Shown here piece by piece: positions 34,394 to 43,620 of a DNA stretch of 64,000 nt (within the stretch, counting starts at the first letter, position 1; each line of letters begins with the position of its first letter). Location: the NCBI GenBank assembly GCA_035602155.1, contig DATNMW010000006.1:28608-92607 (forward strand), given 5' to 3'. A program made the position numbers and the translations under genes. This stretch comes from Bog-159 sp035602155. Lineage in GTDB: Bacteria > Acidobacteriota > Terriglobia > Bryobacterales > Bryobacteraceae. The notes under the pieces were generated by a model. That model searched no databases, was not told the DNA's origin, and worked only from the letters and a program-made list of their open reading frames with translations.

Positions 34394-36787
34394 CTAATCC
34401 CGCCGCAACGCCGACGCGGGATCCACTCGCGCGGCGCGCCGCGCCGGAATGTAGCTCGCGGCCAACGATACGGCCGCTATGAGAACGGCCACGCCCATAT
34501 ATGTCGCCGGATCGCTGGCTTTCACTTCGAACAGCATGCTGGCGACAAGGCGCGTGGCAGCCAAGGCGGCGATCAACCCCACTACCAGTCCGATACCCGT
34601 CAACGTCATACCTTGTCGCAGAACCAGCCGTAAGACGTCTCCGGTGCGCGCGCCCAGCGCCATGCGCAGGCCGATCTCGCTGGCGCGCTGGCCAACCGTG
34701 TAGGCCACGACGCCGTAGACGCCGGCCATCGCCAGGCACACCGCGATCGCCGCGAAGAGTCCCAGCAGCAGGGTGCGGAAACGCGGCGCGGCGGTATTCT
34801 CCGCGAGCAGGTCTTCCATGCTGGCGAACTTCACCGGAACCTCCGCCGACCGCGCGCGCACCCTGCGCTGGATCGGCCCCCACAGCGCGCCGCCGGGCGC
34901 AGACGCCCGCACCACGATATTGAGCGCGGTGGACGGCTGCGGGTGCTGTTCGTAAGGCATAACAATTTCCGGCGCGGGATCCACGGCTGGCCCGTATTGC
35001 CTAATGTCGCCCACCACGCCTACGATCCGCATGCCCTTCATCGAGTCCAGCCCGCAATAGATCGTACGGCCTAGCGGGTCCTGGCCGGGAAACGACTTGC
35101 GTGCCAGCGCTTCGTTGATCACGGCGGCAAAAGGCGCGTCGTACGTGTCGTGTTCGTTGAAGTCGCGGCCGCGCTTTAGCGGGATGCCCAGCGCGGTGAA
35201 TGCGCCGGGCGTCACCACGGACAAAACGGCTTGCGGCGCGTTGACGTTGAACTCGTGCGGAAGCTGGTCGATAAAGTATCCGCCATCGGAGAATACAGTG
35301 CCCGGTGTGTTGCGAGTGCCACCCACAGCCGAAACGCCGGGCAGCGTGGCAAGATCGGCCAGCAGATCCTTATAAAAGCGGGTAGCGCGGCGGGCGCTAG
35401 CCAAGTCCGAGGACGGCACGTCCGATTGCATCACCAGCACATGCTCGGGGTGGAAGCCGAGCGCGACAGTATGCAGCGCGGCGAAACTGCGGAGGAGCAG
35501 TCCCGCGCCTGCCAACAGCACCACCGATAGCGCCACCTCCACTACCACCAGCGCGGCGCGCGTGCGCGCACCTTTACCACCCGCCAACGCCCGGCTGGCA
35601 CCCTGCTTCAGCGTTTCATTCAAATCGACACGCGAAATCTGCAGCGCGGGCGCCAAGCCAAACAGCAGACTGGCGGCCACCGAGACGGCCAACGTGAATG
35701 CCAGTACCCACCCGTCGATGCCGCTTTCCGCAAGCCGGGGCACGTTGCCGGGGGCCAGCGCGACCAAGGCGTCCGCGCCCCACTTGGCCAGCAGCAGTCC
35801 AGCAACGCCCGCGATCAGCGCCAGCACTATGCTCTCCACGAACAACTGCCGCGCGATGCGGCCCCGGCTGGCGCCCACCGCTGCGCGAATGGCGATCTCC
35901 CGCGTGCGTGCAGTGGCCCTAGCGAGCAACAGATTCCCCACGTTGGCGCATCCGATCAGCAGCACCAACGCAACCGCGCCCAGCAGCAGGTAAAGCGTCA
36001 GCTTCACGTTGCGGACCATCTCGTCGCGCAGGCGCGTTACGGCTACCGACTTACCGGTATTGCTGTCCTTATACTGCAGCTCCAAGCGCGCGCCGATGGC
36101 GGTCATCTGGGCCTGCGCCTGCTCCAGGCTGACGTTGGGCCTCAGCCGCCCAACCACCATGTAATTGTGCCCGGATCGCGAATCCGTTTCGGGGGCGACC
36201 ACGTTCGCAGGAAGCCAGATATCGGTCTCCTTGGGAAAATGGAACCGTGGCGGCAGCACTCCGGCGATGCTGAAGCTCTTGCCCAGCATGCGCACGGCTT
36301 GCCCGAGCGCGTTGGCATTCGCGCCGAAGTGGCTCTGCCAATACGAATAGCTCACGACCACCGCGCCTGCGCCGCCGGGCTTCTGCTCTTCAGGCGAGAA
36401 CAGCCGGCCCGCCACCGGCTCCACGCCAAAGACCTGGAAGAACTCCGGCGTCACTTCGGCCACGTGCGTGTACTCGGCAGACGCGCCGGACATCACGGAA
36501 GTGGAATCGTCGTCGTAGTAGGCCATGGCGGCGAAGGCCGTGCTCTGGTCGTGCCAGTCGTGGAAATCCGGCGCGGATACCCGCCCGTGTCCACCGCTCT
36601 TCATCCACAGGGATGAAAGCGTGACGATTCGGTCGGGATTTCGATATGCCAGCGGCCTGAGAAGCACCGCGTTGACCACGCTGAAGACGGCGGTATTGGC
36701 GCCGATGCCCAGCGCCATGATCATTACGGCGAGCAGGGTGAAGCCAGGATTCTTGCGCAGGGATCGCAGGGCGAATTTGAGGTCCAT
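34394..36787 (-). CDS. ADOP-type MacB/FtsX permease
   Basis: A 797-residue membrane protein made of two MacB-like halves, each with an N-terminal helix, a periplasmic core and a FtsX bundle. First half: NPGFTLLAVMIMALGIGANTAVFSVVNAVLLRPL, then LLLGAVALVLLIGCANVGNLLLARATARTREIAIRAAVGASRGRI. Second half repeats this: AALVVVEVALSVVLLAGAGLLLRSF, then YTVGQRASEIGLRMALGARTGDVLRLVLRQG. It ends IPARRAARVDPASALRRD. The 'acidobacterial duplicated orphan permease' layout lacks an attached ATPase. Its likely role is tripartite efflux or mechanotransmission. ATG 36787 is preferred to 36823. Confidence 0.9.
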   Translation of the reverse strand: MDLKFALRSLRKNPGFTLLAVMIMALGIGANTAVFSVVNAVLLRPLAYRNPDRIVTLSSLWMKSGGHGRVSAPDFHDWHDQSTAFAAMAYYDDDSTSVMSGASAEYTHVAEVTPEFFQVFGVEPVAGRLFSPEEQKPGGAGAVVVSYSYWQSHFGANANALGQAVRMLGKSFSIAGVLPPRFHFPKETDIWLPANVVAPETDSRSGHNYMVVGRLRPNVSLEQAQAQMTAIGARLELQYKDSNTGKSVAVTRLRDEMVRNVKLTLYLLLGAVALVLLIGCANVGNLLLARATARTREIAIRAAVGASRGRIARQLFVESIVLALIAGVAGLLLAKWGADALVALAPGNVPRLAESGIDGWVLAFTLAVSVAASLLFGLAPALQISRVDLNETLKQGASRALAGGKGARTRAALVVVEVALSVVLLAGAGLLLRSFAALHTVALGFHPEHVLVMQSDVPSSDLASARRATRFYKDLLADLATLPGVSAVGGTRNTPGTVFSDGGYFIDQLPHEFNVNAPQAVLSVVTPGAFTALGIPLKRGRDFNEHDTYDAPFAAVINEALARKSFPGQDPLGRTIYCGLDSMKGMRIVGVVGDIRQYGPAVDPAPEIVMPYEQHPQPSTALNIVVRASAPGGALWGPIQRRVRARSAEVPVKFASMEDLLAENTAAPRFRTLLLGLFAAIAVCLAMAGVYGVVAYTVGQRASEIGLRMALGARTGDVLRLVLRQGMTLTGIGLVVGLIAALAATRLVASMLFEVKASDPATYMGVAVLIAAVSLAASYIPARRAARVDPASALRRD

Positions 36788-36967
36788 GTGGTAAGCAGGC
36801 GCATTGCCAGTCACAATCCTCATGTTTACAACGGTAGTGGTTCAAGCGGTGTCCGCTTGTGGGACGGGGGTGATCGATTTGCGGTTTGGGTGTACAGTTG
36901 CGGGGGGGGGTAGAAATGGTAATATCGCATCGCTGGTTTCAATTCTGTTCGGAAAAGGAGAGGATGT

Positions 36968-37943
36968 ATGCGGTATTTGAATTTGTCGTTTTTGATGGCC
37001 GCTGCGGCGATCACGCACGCTGGCACGATGGCGGCGCAAACCGCGAACTGGTTTGAAATGGGATCTCCCTCCGCCCGGTGCTGTATGGGCATGGCATATG
37101 ATGATGCGACGAAGTCAACGGTGCTCTTTGGCGGCGATAACAGCGGCCAGATATATGGCGACACTTGGACCTGGCGGGCTGGCTGGCACCCGACATCCCG
37201 TGGTACTTCGCCATCCGCGCGATCGGGCCCCGCTATGGCCTATGATGGGGCCGCCGGAAATATCGTGCTTTTCGGAGGCGTGAACAGCGCTGGAACGGCT
37301 CTCAACGATACGTGGACTTGGGACGGAAATAACTGGACCCAACAATTCCCAGCCGCGTCTCCACCCGGACGCCAGTTCGATCTCCAGGGTATGGCATACG
37401 ACGCCGCGACTCAGACCGTGGTGCTTTTGGGGGGTTCGACGGCGGCCTTAATGCTTTGGGCGACACATGGACCTGGGATGGCAAGGCAAAGACCTGGATC
37501 CAACAATTTCCTGCCTCCAGTCCATCGCCGCGACGGGCTCCGATTGCGTACGACGATGTTACGAGGACGGTAGTCCTGGTTGGCGGCGACAAAGACGACG
37601 GCCAGATCACCTACAACGACACCTGGACTTGGGACGGGATAACCTGGACCCAGCAATCCCAGCCAGCGCTCCGTCTGCGCGGTCATCGGCTTCCATAGCC
37701 TTCGACGCGCACATCGGCGCGGTTATTCTCTTCGGGGGATACGGGCCTTGGCCGGATGTGCTCACCGACACCTGGGCGGGGAACGGGGCCACTTGGATGA
37801 AGATAAGTCCGGCCACCGCGCCTCCTGACCGCTACTCCGCTGGCATGGATTACGATCCCGTCAACAAGTCCGTGCTCATGTTCGGCGGGTATAGCTCTAC
37901 TGTCGTGCGAGCCGACACTTGGCTGCTCGCGCTGGAACCATGA
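36968..37943 (+). pseudogene. kelch-repeat secreted protein, two frameshifts
   Basis: ATG 36968 follows AGGAGAGGA. A signal peptide (LNLSFLMAAAAITHAGTMAAQT) leads to five kelch blades, each of the form 'MAYD.AT.TVVLFGG...DTWTWDG..WTQQ'. The frame is lost at about 37430 (TTTTGGGGGGTTCGAC, one T short of GGFDGGLNALGDTWTWDG) and again at about 37660 (CAATCCC for CAATTCCC), after which IAFDAHIGAVILFGGYGPW runs to TGA 37941-37943. Repaired, it is a about 325-residue outer-surface or periplasmic propeller. Both breaks are single-base losses in homopolymers, so sequence error is a real alternative. Confidence 0.72.
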
Positions 37944-38171
37944 GGTCTACGGCCCGGTAAATATGTGTCTTCACTGCCAATGCCGCAGTTAGCCGGGCAG
38001 CCCGACCTGGTCCAGGATGTCGTAACGGAAGGGCCATCGGCCGAGCGAAAGCCGGTACTGCGCTTCTCCTTGTGGCACGCCCTCCAGTTTCTTGATCTTG
38101 TGGTTTCGTGACCGGTTCGATTGCCTCGAAATCGCGGTTGGTCTTCCGGCGCTCTGTTGACAGCCGTTCAT
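37935..38171 (-). pseudogene. RelE-type toxin remnant
   Basis: From ATG 38171, overlapping the antitoxin stop (ATGA), the frame runs to HKIKKLEGVPQGEAQYRLSL and GRWPFRYDILDQVG, the hallmark RelE/HigB 'kkL.G....yRl..g.yRv.Yd' strand pair, then stops. The expected ending resumes in another frame (CGIGSEDTYLPG). The N-terminal third is also out of frame or scrambled. It would have been an mRNA interferase; now inactive. Confidence 0.5.
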
Positions 38172-38326
38172 AACGGGACGTGGAGTGGACGGCTAAAGAA
38201 AGCGTCATGCTCCGGAAAGCCGGGACACGCGAGAAATTCCTCATAGCCTTTTCGTAACGTCGCGCGCATTTTCGGATCGCGAATCTCGCGTTCGTCCTGC
38301 AGTTCGTCGGGCGTGAGCTTCGGCAT
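38168..38326 (-). CDS. putative antitoxin of the broken RelE-type pair
   Basis: A 52-residue frame from ATG 38326 to TGA 38168, reading PKLTPDELQDEREIRDPKMR and then GYEEFLACPGFPEHDAFF. Small, charged and directly upstream of and overlapping the RelE-type remnant. No DNA-binding motif is obvious; antitoxin role is inferred from position. Confidence 0.4.
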   Translation of the reverse strand: MPKLTPDELQDEREIRDPKMRATLRKGYEEFLACPGFPEHDAFFSRPLHVPL

Positions 38327-38385
38327 GTTTCTGACCGCGCCGCCGGTCGCCTCGAATTCGAAATCCTGGCCAAGCCTCGGGGAGA

Positions 38386-38423
38386 GCCGCCTGGAAAGGC
38401 GGCTGCGGGCAAGATTGCCCGCC
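38386..38423 (+). repeat. two-hairpin dispersed repeat, full copy B
   Basis: GCCGCC-TGGAAA-GGCGGC hairpin followed by GCGGGCAA-GA-TTGCCCGC. The second hairpin core is identical to that between dapB and dapA (6716-6743), and the whole matches 28143-28180 in reverse. It lies between the antitoxin remnant and DUF2203. Confidence 0.7.
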
Positions 38424-38428
38424 CCACT

Positions 38429-38869
38429 TCACTGTGGCTGCTCGCCCTCGTGGTGGTCCAGGAAATCCTGATCGATAGCCTTGCGCCCCGCAAACCCCTC
38501 ATGGGTCCCATGCCAAAACTGGATGGATGCCTCGTCCAGCTTCCAGCATAGATAGACTTCTTCGCCGCGGAAGAGCGTAGGGAAGTCCACCAGGCCCTTC
38601 TCCAGATCTTTCACCAGCACGCCGCTTTCCTCAAAGTTCTCAAGGATGGTCCGCAGCCGCTGCCCGGCCACCTCGCGGCGCGCCTTGTCTTCCGCCGCCC
38701 GCTCGCGGTTCACCAGGATGCCGCCCATCATGGTAATGCGTGCGGCCATCGATTGCATGGCCTGCTCCGCCTCGTCGTATTGCGATTTCATGACCACCGC
38801 CTCACGCATCCACTCGCGGATCTGCGGGAGCTTGCGCTCGGCCTCCCACAGCGTGAAGCGTCTGGACAT
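38429..38869 (-). CDS. DUF2203 protein
   Basis: A 146-residue soluble helical protein. Family features are RFTLWEAERKLPQIREWM at the start, a long charged helix, and the conserved C-terminus VLVKDLEKGLVDFPTLFRGEEVYLCWKLDE and then IQFWHGTHEGFAGRKAI. Its start lies one base after the ispG stop, so it is made with IspG. No enzymatic role is known. Confidence 0.85.
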   Translation of the reverse strand: MSRRFTLWEAERKLPQIREWMREAVVMKSQYDEAEQAMQSMAARITMMGGILVNRERAAEDKARREVAGQRLRTILENFEESGVLVKDLEKGLVDFPTLFRGEEVYLCWKLDEASIQFWHGTHEGFAGRKAIDQDFLDHHEGEQPQ

Positions 38870-38870
38870 A

Positions 38871-40097
38871 TCAGGCGGCCGGCCCGGCGTAGTGCGTGGT
38901 CACGTACTCGTCCAGCATCCCGATGAACTCGGCCACGATGCGGTCGCCTTTCAGCGTGGTCGTCAACCGTCCGTCCACAAAGACCGGCGCCTTGGGTTCT
39001 TCGAAAGTGCCCGGCAACGAGATGCCCAGGTTGGCGTGTTTGGATTCGCCCGGACCGTTGACCACGCAGCCCATCACCGCCACTTTCATGCCCTCTACGC
39101 CCGGATGTTTCGCCTTCCAAACCGGCATCTGTTCACGCAAATAGGTCTGGATCTGGTCGGCCATCTCCTGGAAGAAGGTGCTGGTGGTGCGCCCGCATCC
39201 GGGGCACGCCGTCACCTGCGGCGTGAAACTGCGGATGCCCAGCGACTGCAGGATCTGTTGCGAAACGATCACCTCTTCGGTGCGGTCGCCATTGGGCAGC
39301 GGCGTCAGCGACGCGCGAATGGTGTCGCCGATGCCTTCCTGCAACAGGATCGCCAGGCCCGCCGTAGTGGCGACAATGCCCTTCGATCCCATCCCGGCTT
39401 CGGTCAGTCCCAGGTGCAGCGCGTAGTCGCACCGCGCCGCCAGCGCGCGGTAGACGTCCACCAGATCCTGCACGCCGCTGACCTTGGCGCTGAGAATGAT
39501 GCGGTCGTGCGCCAGGCCATACTGCTCGGCGGCGGCGGCGGATTCGAGCGCACTGACCACGATGGCTTCCAGTGTCACTTCGCGCGCGTCCTTGGGCTCC
39601 GCCAGGCGCGAGTTCTCATCCATCATGCGGGTGAGCAACGCCTGGTCGAGCGACCCCCAGTTGACGCCGATGCGCACGGGGCGGTTGTACTCGATGGCCG
39701 CTTCGATCATGGTGCGGAAATTGTCGTCGTGCTTCTTCCCGATGTTGACGTTGCCCGGATTGATGCGGTACTTGGAAAGCGCCCGCGCGCACTCCGGATA
39801 TTTGCGCAGTAGGATGTGGCCGTTGTAATGGAAGTCGCCGATGATGGGCACGCGTACGCCAAACTTGTCCAGGCAGTCCACAATCTTCGGGACGGCCGCG
39901 GCCGCCTGTTCCGTGTTTACCGTGACGCGCACCAGTTCGGAGCCGGCGCGCGCCAGCGCCATTACTTGATTTACGGTACCGGTTACGTCGGCCGTATCGG
40001 TGTTGGTCATCGACTGGACGACAATCGGATGATTGCCGCCCACTTTGACACCGGCTACGTCTACTACTGCCGCCGCGCGGCGGGGCTTCACTGCCAT
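38871..40097 (-). CDS. ispG: 4-hydroxy-3-methylbut-2-enyl diphosphate synthase
   Basis: A 408-residue [4Fe-4S] enzyme of the MEP isoprenoid pathway, converting MEcPP to HMBPP. ATG 40097 starts MAVKPRRAAAVVDVAGVKVGG; the longer frame lacks homology. The TIM-barrel part includes VQSMTNTDTADVTGTV and KYRINPGNVNIGKKHDDNF. Cluster cysteines lie in TACPGCGRTT and MGCVVNGPGE. Compact bacterial form without the plant-type insert. Confidence 0.94.
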   Translation of the reverse strand: MAVKPRRAAAVVDVAGVKVGGNHPIVVQSMTNTDTADVTGTVNQVMALARAGSELVRVTVNTEQAAAAVPKIVDCLDKFGVRVPIIGDFHYNGHILLRKYPECARALSKYRINPGNVNIGKKHDDNFRTMIEAAIEYNRPVRIGVNWGSLDQALLTRMMDENSRLAEPKDAREVTLEAIVVSALESAAAAEQYGLAHDRIILSAKVSGVQDLVDVYRALAARCDYALHLGLTEAGMGSKGIVATTAGLAILLQEGIGDTIRASLTPLPNGDRTEEVIVSQQILQSLGIRSFTPQVTACPGCGRTTSTFFQEMADQIQTYLREQMPVWKAKHPGVEGMKVAVMGCVVNGPGESKHANLGISLPGTFEEPKAPVFVDGRLTTTLKGDRIVAEFIGMLDEYVTTHYAGPAA

Positions 40098-40173
40098 CGA
40101 TCCTCCCAGGGGAACTCTAATTTTAGCATCGTGCGGCGCGCCGGCTTGTAGAGAGTTCGTATAGAGTGAAAGT

Positions 40174-40701
40174 GTGACCGCAGTGGAGGCGTACGAGTTG
40201 ACAACCCAGGGAGGCGCGACAGGCTTCGCACGGCTGATCGCGGCATGCGAAGCGTTTGGGCCGTACTGCCTGATCGGCGGGTTGGCCGTCAATTGTTTCG
40301 TGGAGCCGGTCTATACACTGGATGCCGATCTCGTGGTCATCGCCAGGAGTTTGGCCAGTCTGGCGGCGCACCTTAGAGAGCAGGGCTTCAAGACAGAGGA
40401 ACACCCGCACTCCTTGAACGCCGTATCGCCAGCGAGCCAACTCCGAATTCAGTTTACGACCGACGACAGATATCAGGCGTTCCTGTCCCGGTCTATTCAG
40501 GCTGAAGTCCTAGGAATGCACACGAGGGTCGCCTGCCTCGAGGACGTGACGCAAGGCAAGCTCTGGGCGTACAGCGATCCTCGTCGCCGCTTGAGCAAAC
40601 GCAAGAAAGACGAATTGGACCTGGTCCGGCTCGCGGAAGCGCACCCCGAGTTGAAGTCCCTTTACCCGGCCGAACTGCGTGAGCAACTCGACCGGGGATG
40701 A
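40174..40701 (+). CDS. AbiEii-like nucleotidyltransferase
   Basis: A 175-residue protein of the MNT/AbiEii type. The nucleotidyltransferase signature is YCLIGGLAVNCFVEPVYTLDADLVVI (GG, then T.D.D metal ligands), followed by RIQFTTDDRYQAFL and VACLEDVTQGKLWAYSDPRRRLSKRKKDELDLVRL, the usual C-terminal K/D-rich helix. Such proteins are toxins (tRNA-modifying) or tRNA/antibiotic nucleotidyltransferases. No AbiEi-type antitoxin or HEPN partner is adjacent, so it is an orphan. GTG 40174 is the likely start. Confidence 0.7.
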   Translation: MTAVEAYELTTQGGATGFARLIAACEAFGPYCLIGGLAVNCFVEPVYTLDADLVVIARSLASLAAHLREQGFKTEEHPHSLNAVSPASQLRIQFTTDDRYQAFLSRSIQAEVLGMHTRVACLEDVTQGKLWAYSDPRRRLSKRKKDELDLVRLAEAHPELKSLYPAELREQLDRG

Positions 40702-40721
40702 CGAAACCGTAAACTCGCGTC

Positions 40722-41015
40722 CTACTTCCAGCGCCCTTCCACTCGAACCCAACCACCGTGGCGGTGAACCCAATGATCGGCGACCCACCGCGCGTGTGGA
40801 CGTGGTGGAACTTCCCACCGGCCCGGCACCCAAACATAAGCGTGCCCATCCCAGTTATGATACCCCGCTATCCAAACGTGGCCCGGACTGGGGCGCGCTG
40901 GCGGTGTTTCGACGACAGCCACAGGAGGCCTGACCGTGACCACCACCTCGGCGCATAACGTGCCGGCGCTTAAAATCAGCCCAAAGGCAGAGCCCATCAA
41001 TAGCTTCTTCAACAT
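40722..41015 (-). CDS. YXWGXW-repeat secreted protein
   Basis: A 97-residue exported protein. The start at 41015 has GGAG 9 bases upstream and gives a signal peptide (MLKKLLMGSAFGLILSAGTLC). The mature part consists of Trp/Gly/His repeats (PGHVWIAGYHNWDGHAYVW, PGRWEVPPRPHARW, DHWVHRHGGWVRVEGRW), i.e. the WXXGXW/YXWGXW pattern. Probable periplasmic or surface protein of unknown role. Confidence 0.82.
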   Translation of the reverse strand: MLKKLLMGSAFGLILSAGTLCAEVVVTVRPPVAVVETPPARPSPGHVWIAGYHNWDGHAYVWVPGRWEVPPRPHARWVADHWVHRHGGWVRVEGRWK

Positions 41016-41136
41016 ACGCTTGCACTCCATTCCTTGATCATATGCATATGTAACCCCGCCATGTGATTGAAAGACGCGTGTACGCAACGAAAGTCCGTAC
41101 GAAATCATACGTCGCCTACTGCTACATCCAGGGCAG

Positions 41137-41166
41137 TTGACATTACAGCGATAATCGGCTCAGAAT
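41137..41166 (+). promoter_or_regulatory. tRNA-Leu promoter
   Basis: TTGACA (41137-41142), 18 bases, CAGAAT (41161-41166). The -35 box is a perfect consensus. Transcription would start about 20 bases before the tRNA. Confidence 0.5.
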
Positions 41167-41194
41167 CCAGATGGACGGCGAGTTTTTCAATTGT

Positions 41195-41283
41195 GCCCGG
41201 GTGGCGAAACCGGCAGACGCAAAGGACTTAAAATCCTTTTCCCGGCAACGGGAGTGTGGGTTCGATTCCCACCCCGGGCACCA
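41195..41283 (+). tRNA. tRNA-Leu (UAA)
   Basis: 89 bases including an encoded CCA. The acceptor stem GCCCGGG pairs with CCCGGGC (41272-41279 region). The D arm is GCGAAACCGGCAGACGC. The anticodon stem AAGGA/TCCTT holds loop CTTAAAA, anticodon TAA, reading UUA/UUG. A long class II variable arm (CCCGGCAACGGG) and T arm (GTGGG-TTCGATT-CCCAC) confirm leucine type. No integrase or attachment-site duplication is seen next to it. Confidence 0.96.
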
Positions 41284-41321
41284 ACTGCATCTTCTCCCCT
41301 ATCCATAGTAATCTCAATAGA

Positions 41322-43439
41322 ATGGATGGGCCGCTATGCGTGTTGGCCGACGCACCCCGCCAGTACCAGGCCTTGCTGGAAGTGTCGCAATCGGTCGCTT
41401 CGCACCGCGATCTGGCCGCGCTGTTCCGAGATCTTGCAGAGCGCCTGCCGCGCGTGGTCAGTTTCGATTCGTTGTGGCTGGTGCTGCACGATCCCGCCAG
41501 CAACCGCATGCGCCTGCACCTGTTGGAAGGGCCGGCGCGGGCAGCCCCGGACGCCGGCGATGCAGGCGATGAAGAAGCATGGCCGCTGGAAAGGCCGATG
41601 GAGGAATCGCCCAGCGCGCTGGTGTGGAGCACGCAGGAGCCGCTGGTGATTTTCAACCTGGCGGAGGACCCGCGCTATCTCAAGGCTTTTCAGTTGTTGC
41701 TGGACAACGGCATCCGCTCGTGCTGCATTCTGCCGCTGACCACGGCCCACCGGCGCTTAGGCGCGGTAGGTTTTGGCTATGCCCCGCTGCACAACTATTC
41801 CGAAGCGGACGTCCGATTCTTGGGGCAAGTAGCCCGCCAAATCGCCGTGGCGGTGGACAATGTTCTGGCGCACGAGGAGGCTTGCGAATTACAAACCGCG
41901 CTCGCCGAAGAACGCGACCGCCTCCGGCTGTTGCTGGACCTGAACAATACGCTGGCGCCGAATCTGGACCTGCGGCAGTTGTTGCGCGCCGTTTCATCGA
42001 ACGTGCGGCGGGCGATGCGTTGCGACTACACCAGTGTGATCCTGCCGGAGCCGGACGGCCAGCGGCTGCGGATTTATGCGCGGGATTTGTCCGAATTGCC
42101 GGAGCTCACATCCGAAGACACGCCCGAAGAGCTGGTCGTGCCGCGCGTAGGCACGCCGGCCGGCATGGTCCTCGAAACGGGCAAGGCCCTGGTGCTGGAC
42201 GCCGCGGAACTGGCGCGTTTCGATCCGAAGATCAATCCCACGCTGGCCTTGGGACTGAAATCGGCGTGTTTTCTGCCTCTGATTGCACGCGAGCGGCTGC
42301 TCGGCACCCTGAACGTCGGCCGCTTTCCGGAGCGGGCATTCACACAAGACGATGTGGACTTTCTCCGTCAAGTGGCCAGCCAAGTGGCGCTGGCCGCGGA
42401 CAATGCGCTGGACTACTATCAGGTGGCGGAATCCAAACAGCGGCTGGCGGAGGAACGCATCTATCTGAACGAGGAGATCCGCAGCGGGCAGAACTTCGAG
42501 GAGATTATCGGTTCCAGCGCGGCGCTGAAGAACGTTCTGAAGCAAGTGTCCATCGTGGCGCCCACGGATTCGACCGTATTGATTCTGGGCGAGACCGGCA
42601 CCGGCAAAGAGATGGTGGCGCGGGCCATCCATAATATAAGCGCACGCCGCGACCACACTTTCGTGAAAGTGAATTGCGCCGCCATTCCACTGGGGCTGCT
42701 CGAAAGCGAACTGTTTGGCCACGAGAAGGGCGCGTTTACCGGAGCCATTGCGCGCAAGACAGGGCGATTCGAAGTGGCGCATCAAGGCACTTTGTTCCTC
42801 GACGAGGTGGGGGATATTCCGCCTGAGTTGCAGCCCAAGCTTCTGCGGGTTTTGCAGGAGCGGGAGTTCGAGCGCTTAGGCAGCACGCACACCATCAAAG
42901 TTAATGTGCGGTTGGTGGCCGCGACCAGCCGCAACTTGCCGGTTATGGTTGAGCAGCGCGAGTTTCGCGGCGACTTGTACTATCGCCTGAACATTTTTCC
43001 GCTGGTGGTGCCGCCATTGCGGGAGCGCAGCGACGACATCCCGCTGCTGGTGGAATACTTCGTGGCGCGCTTCGCGGAGCGCCTGGGCCGAAAGGTCAAC
43101 CGCGTGGATCGCCAGACGATGGATTTGCTGCAGGCTTATCACTGGCCCGGAAACATCCGGGAGTTGCAGAATGTGATCGAGCGCAGCGTCATTCTGGCGG
43201 AGGGCGGCACGCTGCGCATCGACGCGAGCGTGCTGGGGGCCGCCGAACCGCGCAAGACACCCTCGAATGGGGATGTTCTGCGGCAGAACGAAAAGGAACT
43301 GATCGAGGCGGCCCTTGCCGAGACCAAAGGGCGCATCGCCGGATCGCGCGGCGCGGCGGCGCGGCTGCGCATCCCGGCGTCCACTTTGGAATCCAAGATC
43401 CGCGCGTTGAAGATCGATAAGTTCAAGTTCCGTTCGTGA
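41322..43439 (+). CDS. GAF-domain sigma-54-dependent activator
   Basis: A 705-residue bacterial enhancer-binding protein of FhlA type. Two GAF domains lie at about residues 20-180 and 205-375 (FLGQVARQIAVAVDN and FLRQVASQVALAADN end them). The AAA+ domain follows: Walker A GETGTGKE (about 423-430), the sigma-54 contact loop GAFTGA (about 469-474), Walker B GTLFLDEVGDIP, and WPGNIRELQNVIERSVIL. A C-terminal Fis-type HTH (GSRGAAARLRIPASTLESKIRAL) ends the protein. It starts 39 bases after tRNA-Leu. Confidence 0.92.
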   Translation: MDGPLCVLADAPRQYQALLEVSQSVASHRDLAALFRDLAERLPRVVSFDSLWLVLHDPASNRMRLHLLEGPARAAPDAGDAGDEEAWPLERPMEESPSALVWSTQEPLVIFNLAEDPRYLKAFQLLLDNGIRSCCILPLTTAHRRLGAVGFGYAPLHNYSEADVRFLGQVARQIAVAVDNVLAHEEACELQTALAEERDRLRLLLDLNNTLAPNLDLRQLLRAVSSNVRRAMRCDYTSVILPEPDGQRLRIYARDLSELPELTSEDTPEELVVPRVGTPAGMVLETGKALVLDAAELARFDPKINPTLALGLKSACFLPLIARERLLGTLNVGRFPERAFTQDDVDFLRQVASQVALAADNALDYYQVAESKQRLAEERIYLNEEIRSGQNFEEIIGSSAALKNVLKQVSIVAPTDSTVLILGETGTGKEMVARAIHNISARRDHTFVKVNCAAIPLGLLESELFGHEKGAFTGAIARKTGRFEVAHQGTLFLDEVGDIPPELQPKLLRVLQEREFERLGSTHTIKVNVRLVAATSRNLPVMVEQREFRGDLYYRLNIFPLVVPPLRERSDDIPLLVEYFVARFAERLGRKVNRVDRQTMDLLQAYHWPGNIRELQNVIERSVILAEGGTLRIDASVLGAAEPRKTPSNGDVLRQNEKELIEAALAETKGRIAGSRGAAARLRIPASTLESKIRALKIDKFKFRS

Positions 43440-43620
43440 GGTTCGAGGCGTGGACCTTGGCGGACGGTGCCCGCGGGGTTAGCGTTGATTTAAGAGGTAT
43501 GGTTCTCAGGACGCCGGCAACTCGCAGATTGTCTCAGATGTGCGCGGCATTTGAGCAGGTTCCCCTCATCGGAGTAGGCGGCGCAGCCAAGGATCTGGCA
43601 GGAGATGTTAAACTGACCAA

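Noticed and set aside
37897..38511. 204-residue minus frame across the kelch/antitoxin gap
   Set aside because: Composition is unlike a protein, and it includes a repeat and parts of the RelE remnant in the wrong frame.
41195..41283. tRNA-Leu as an integration site for a genomic island
   Set aside because: No integrase, and no repeat of the tRNA 3' end was noticed downstream.
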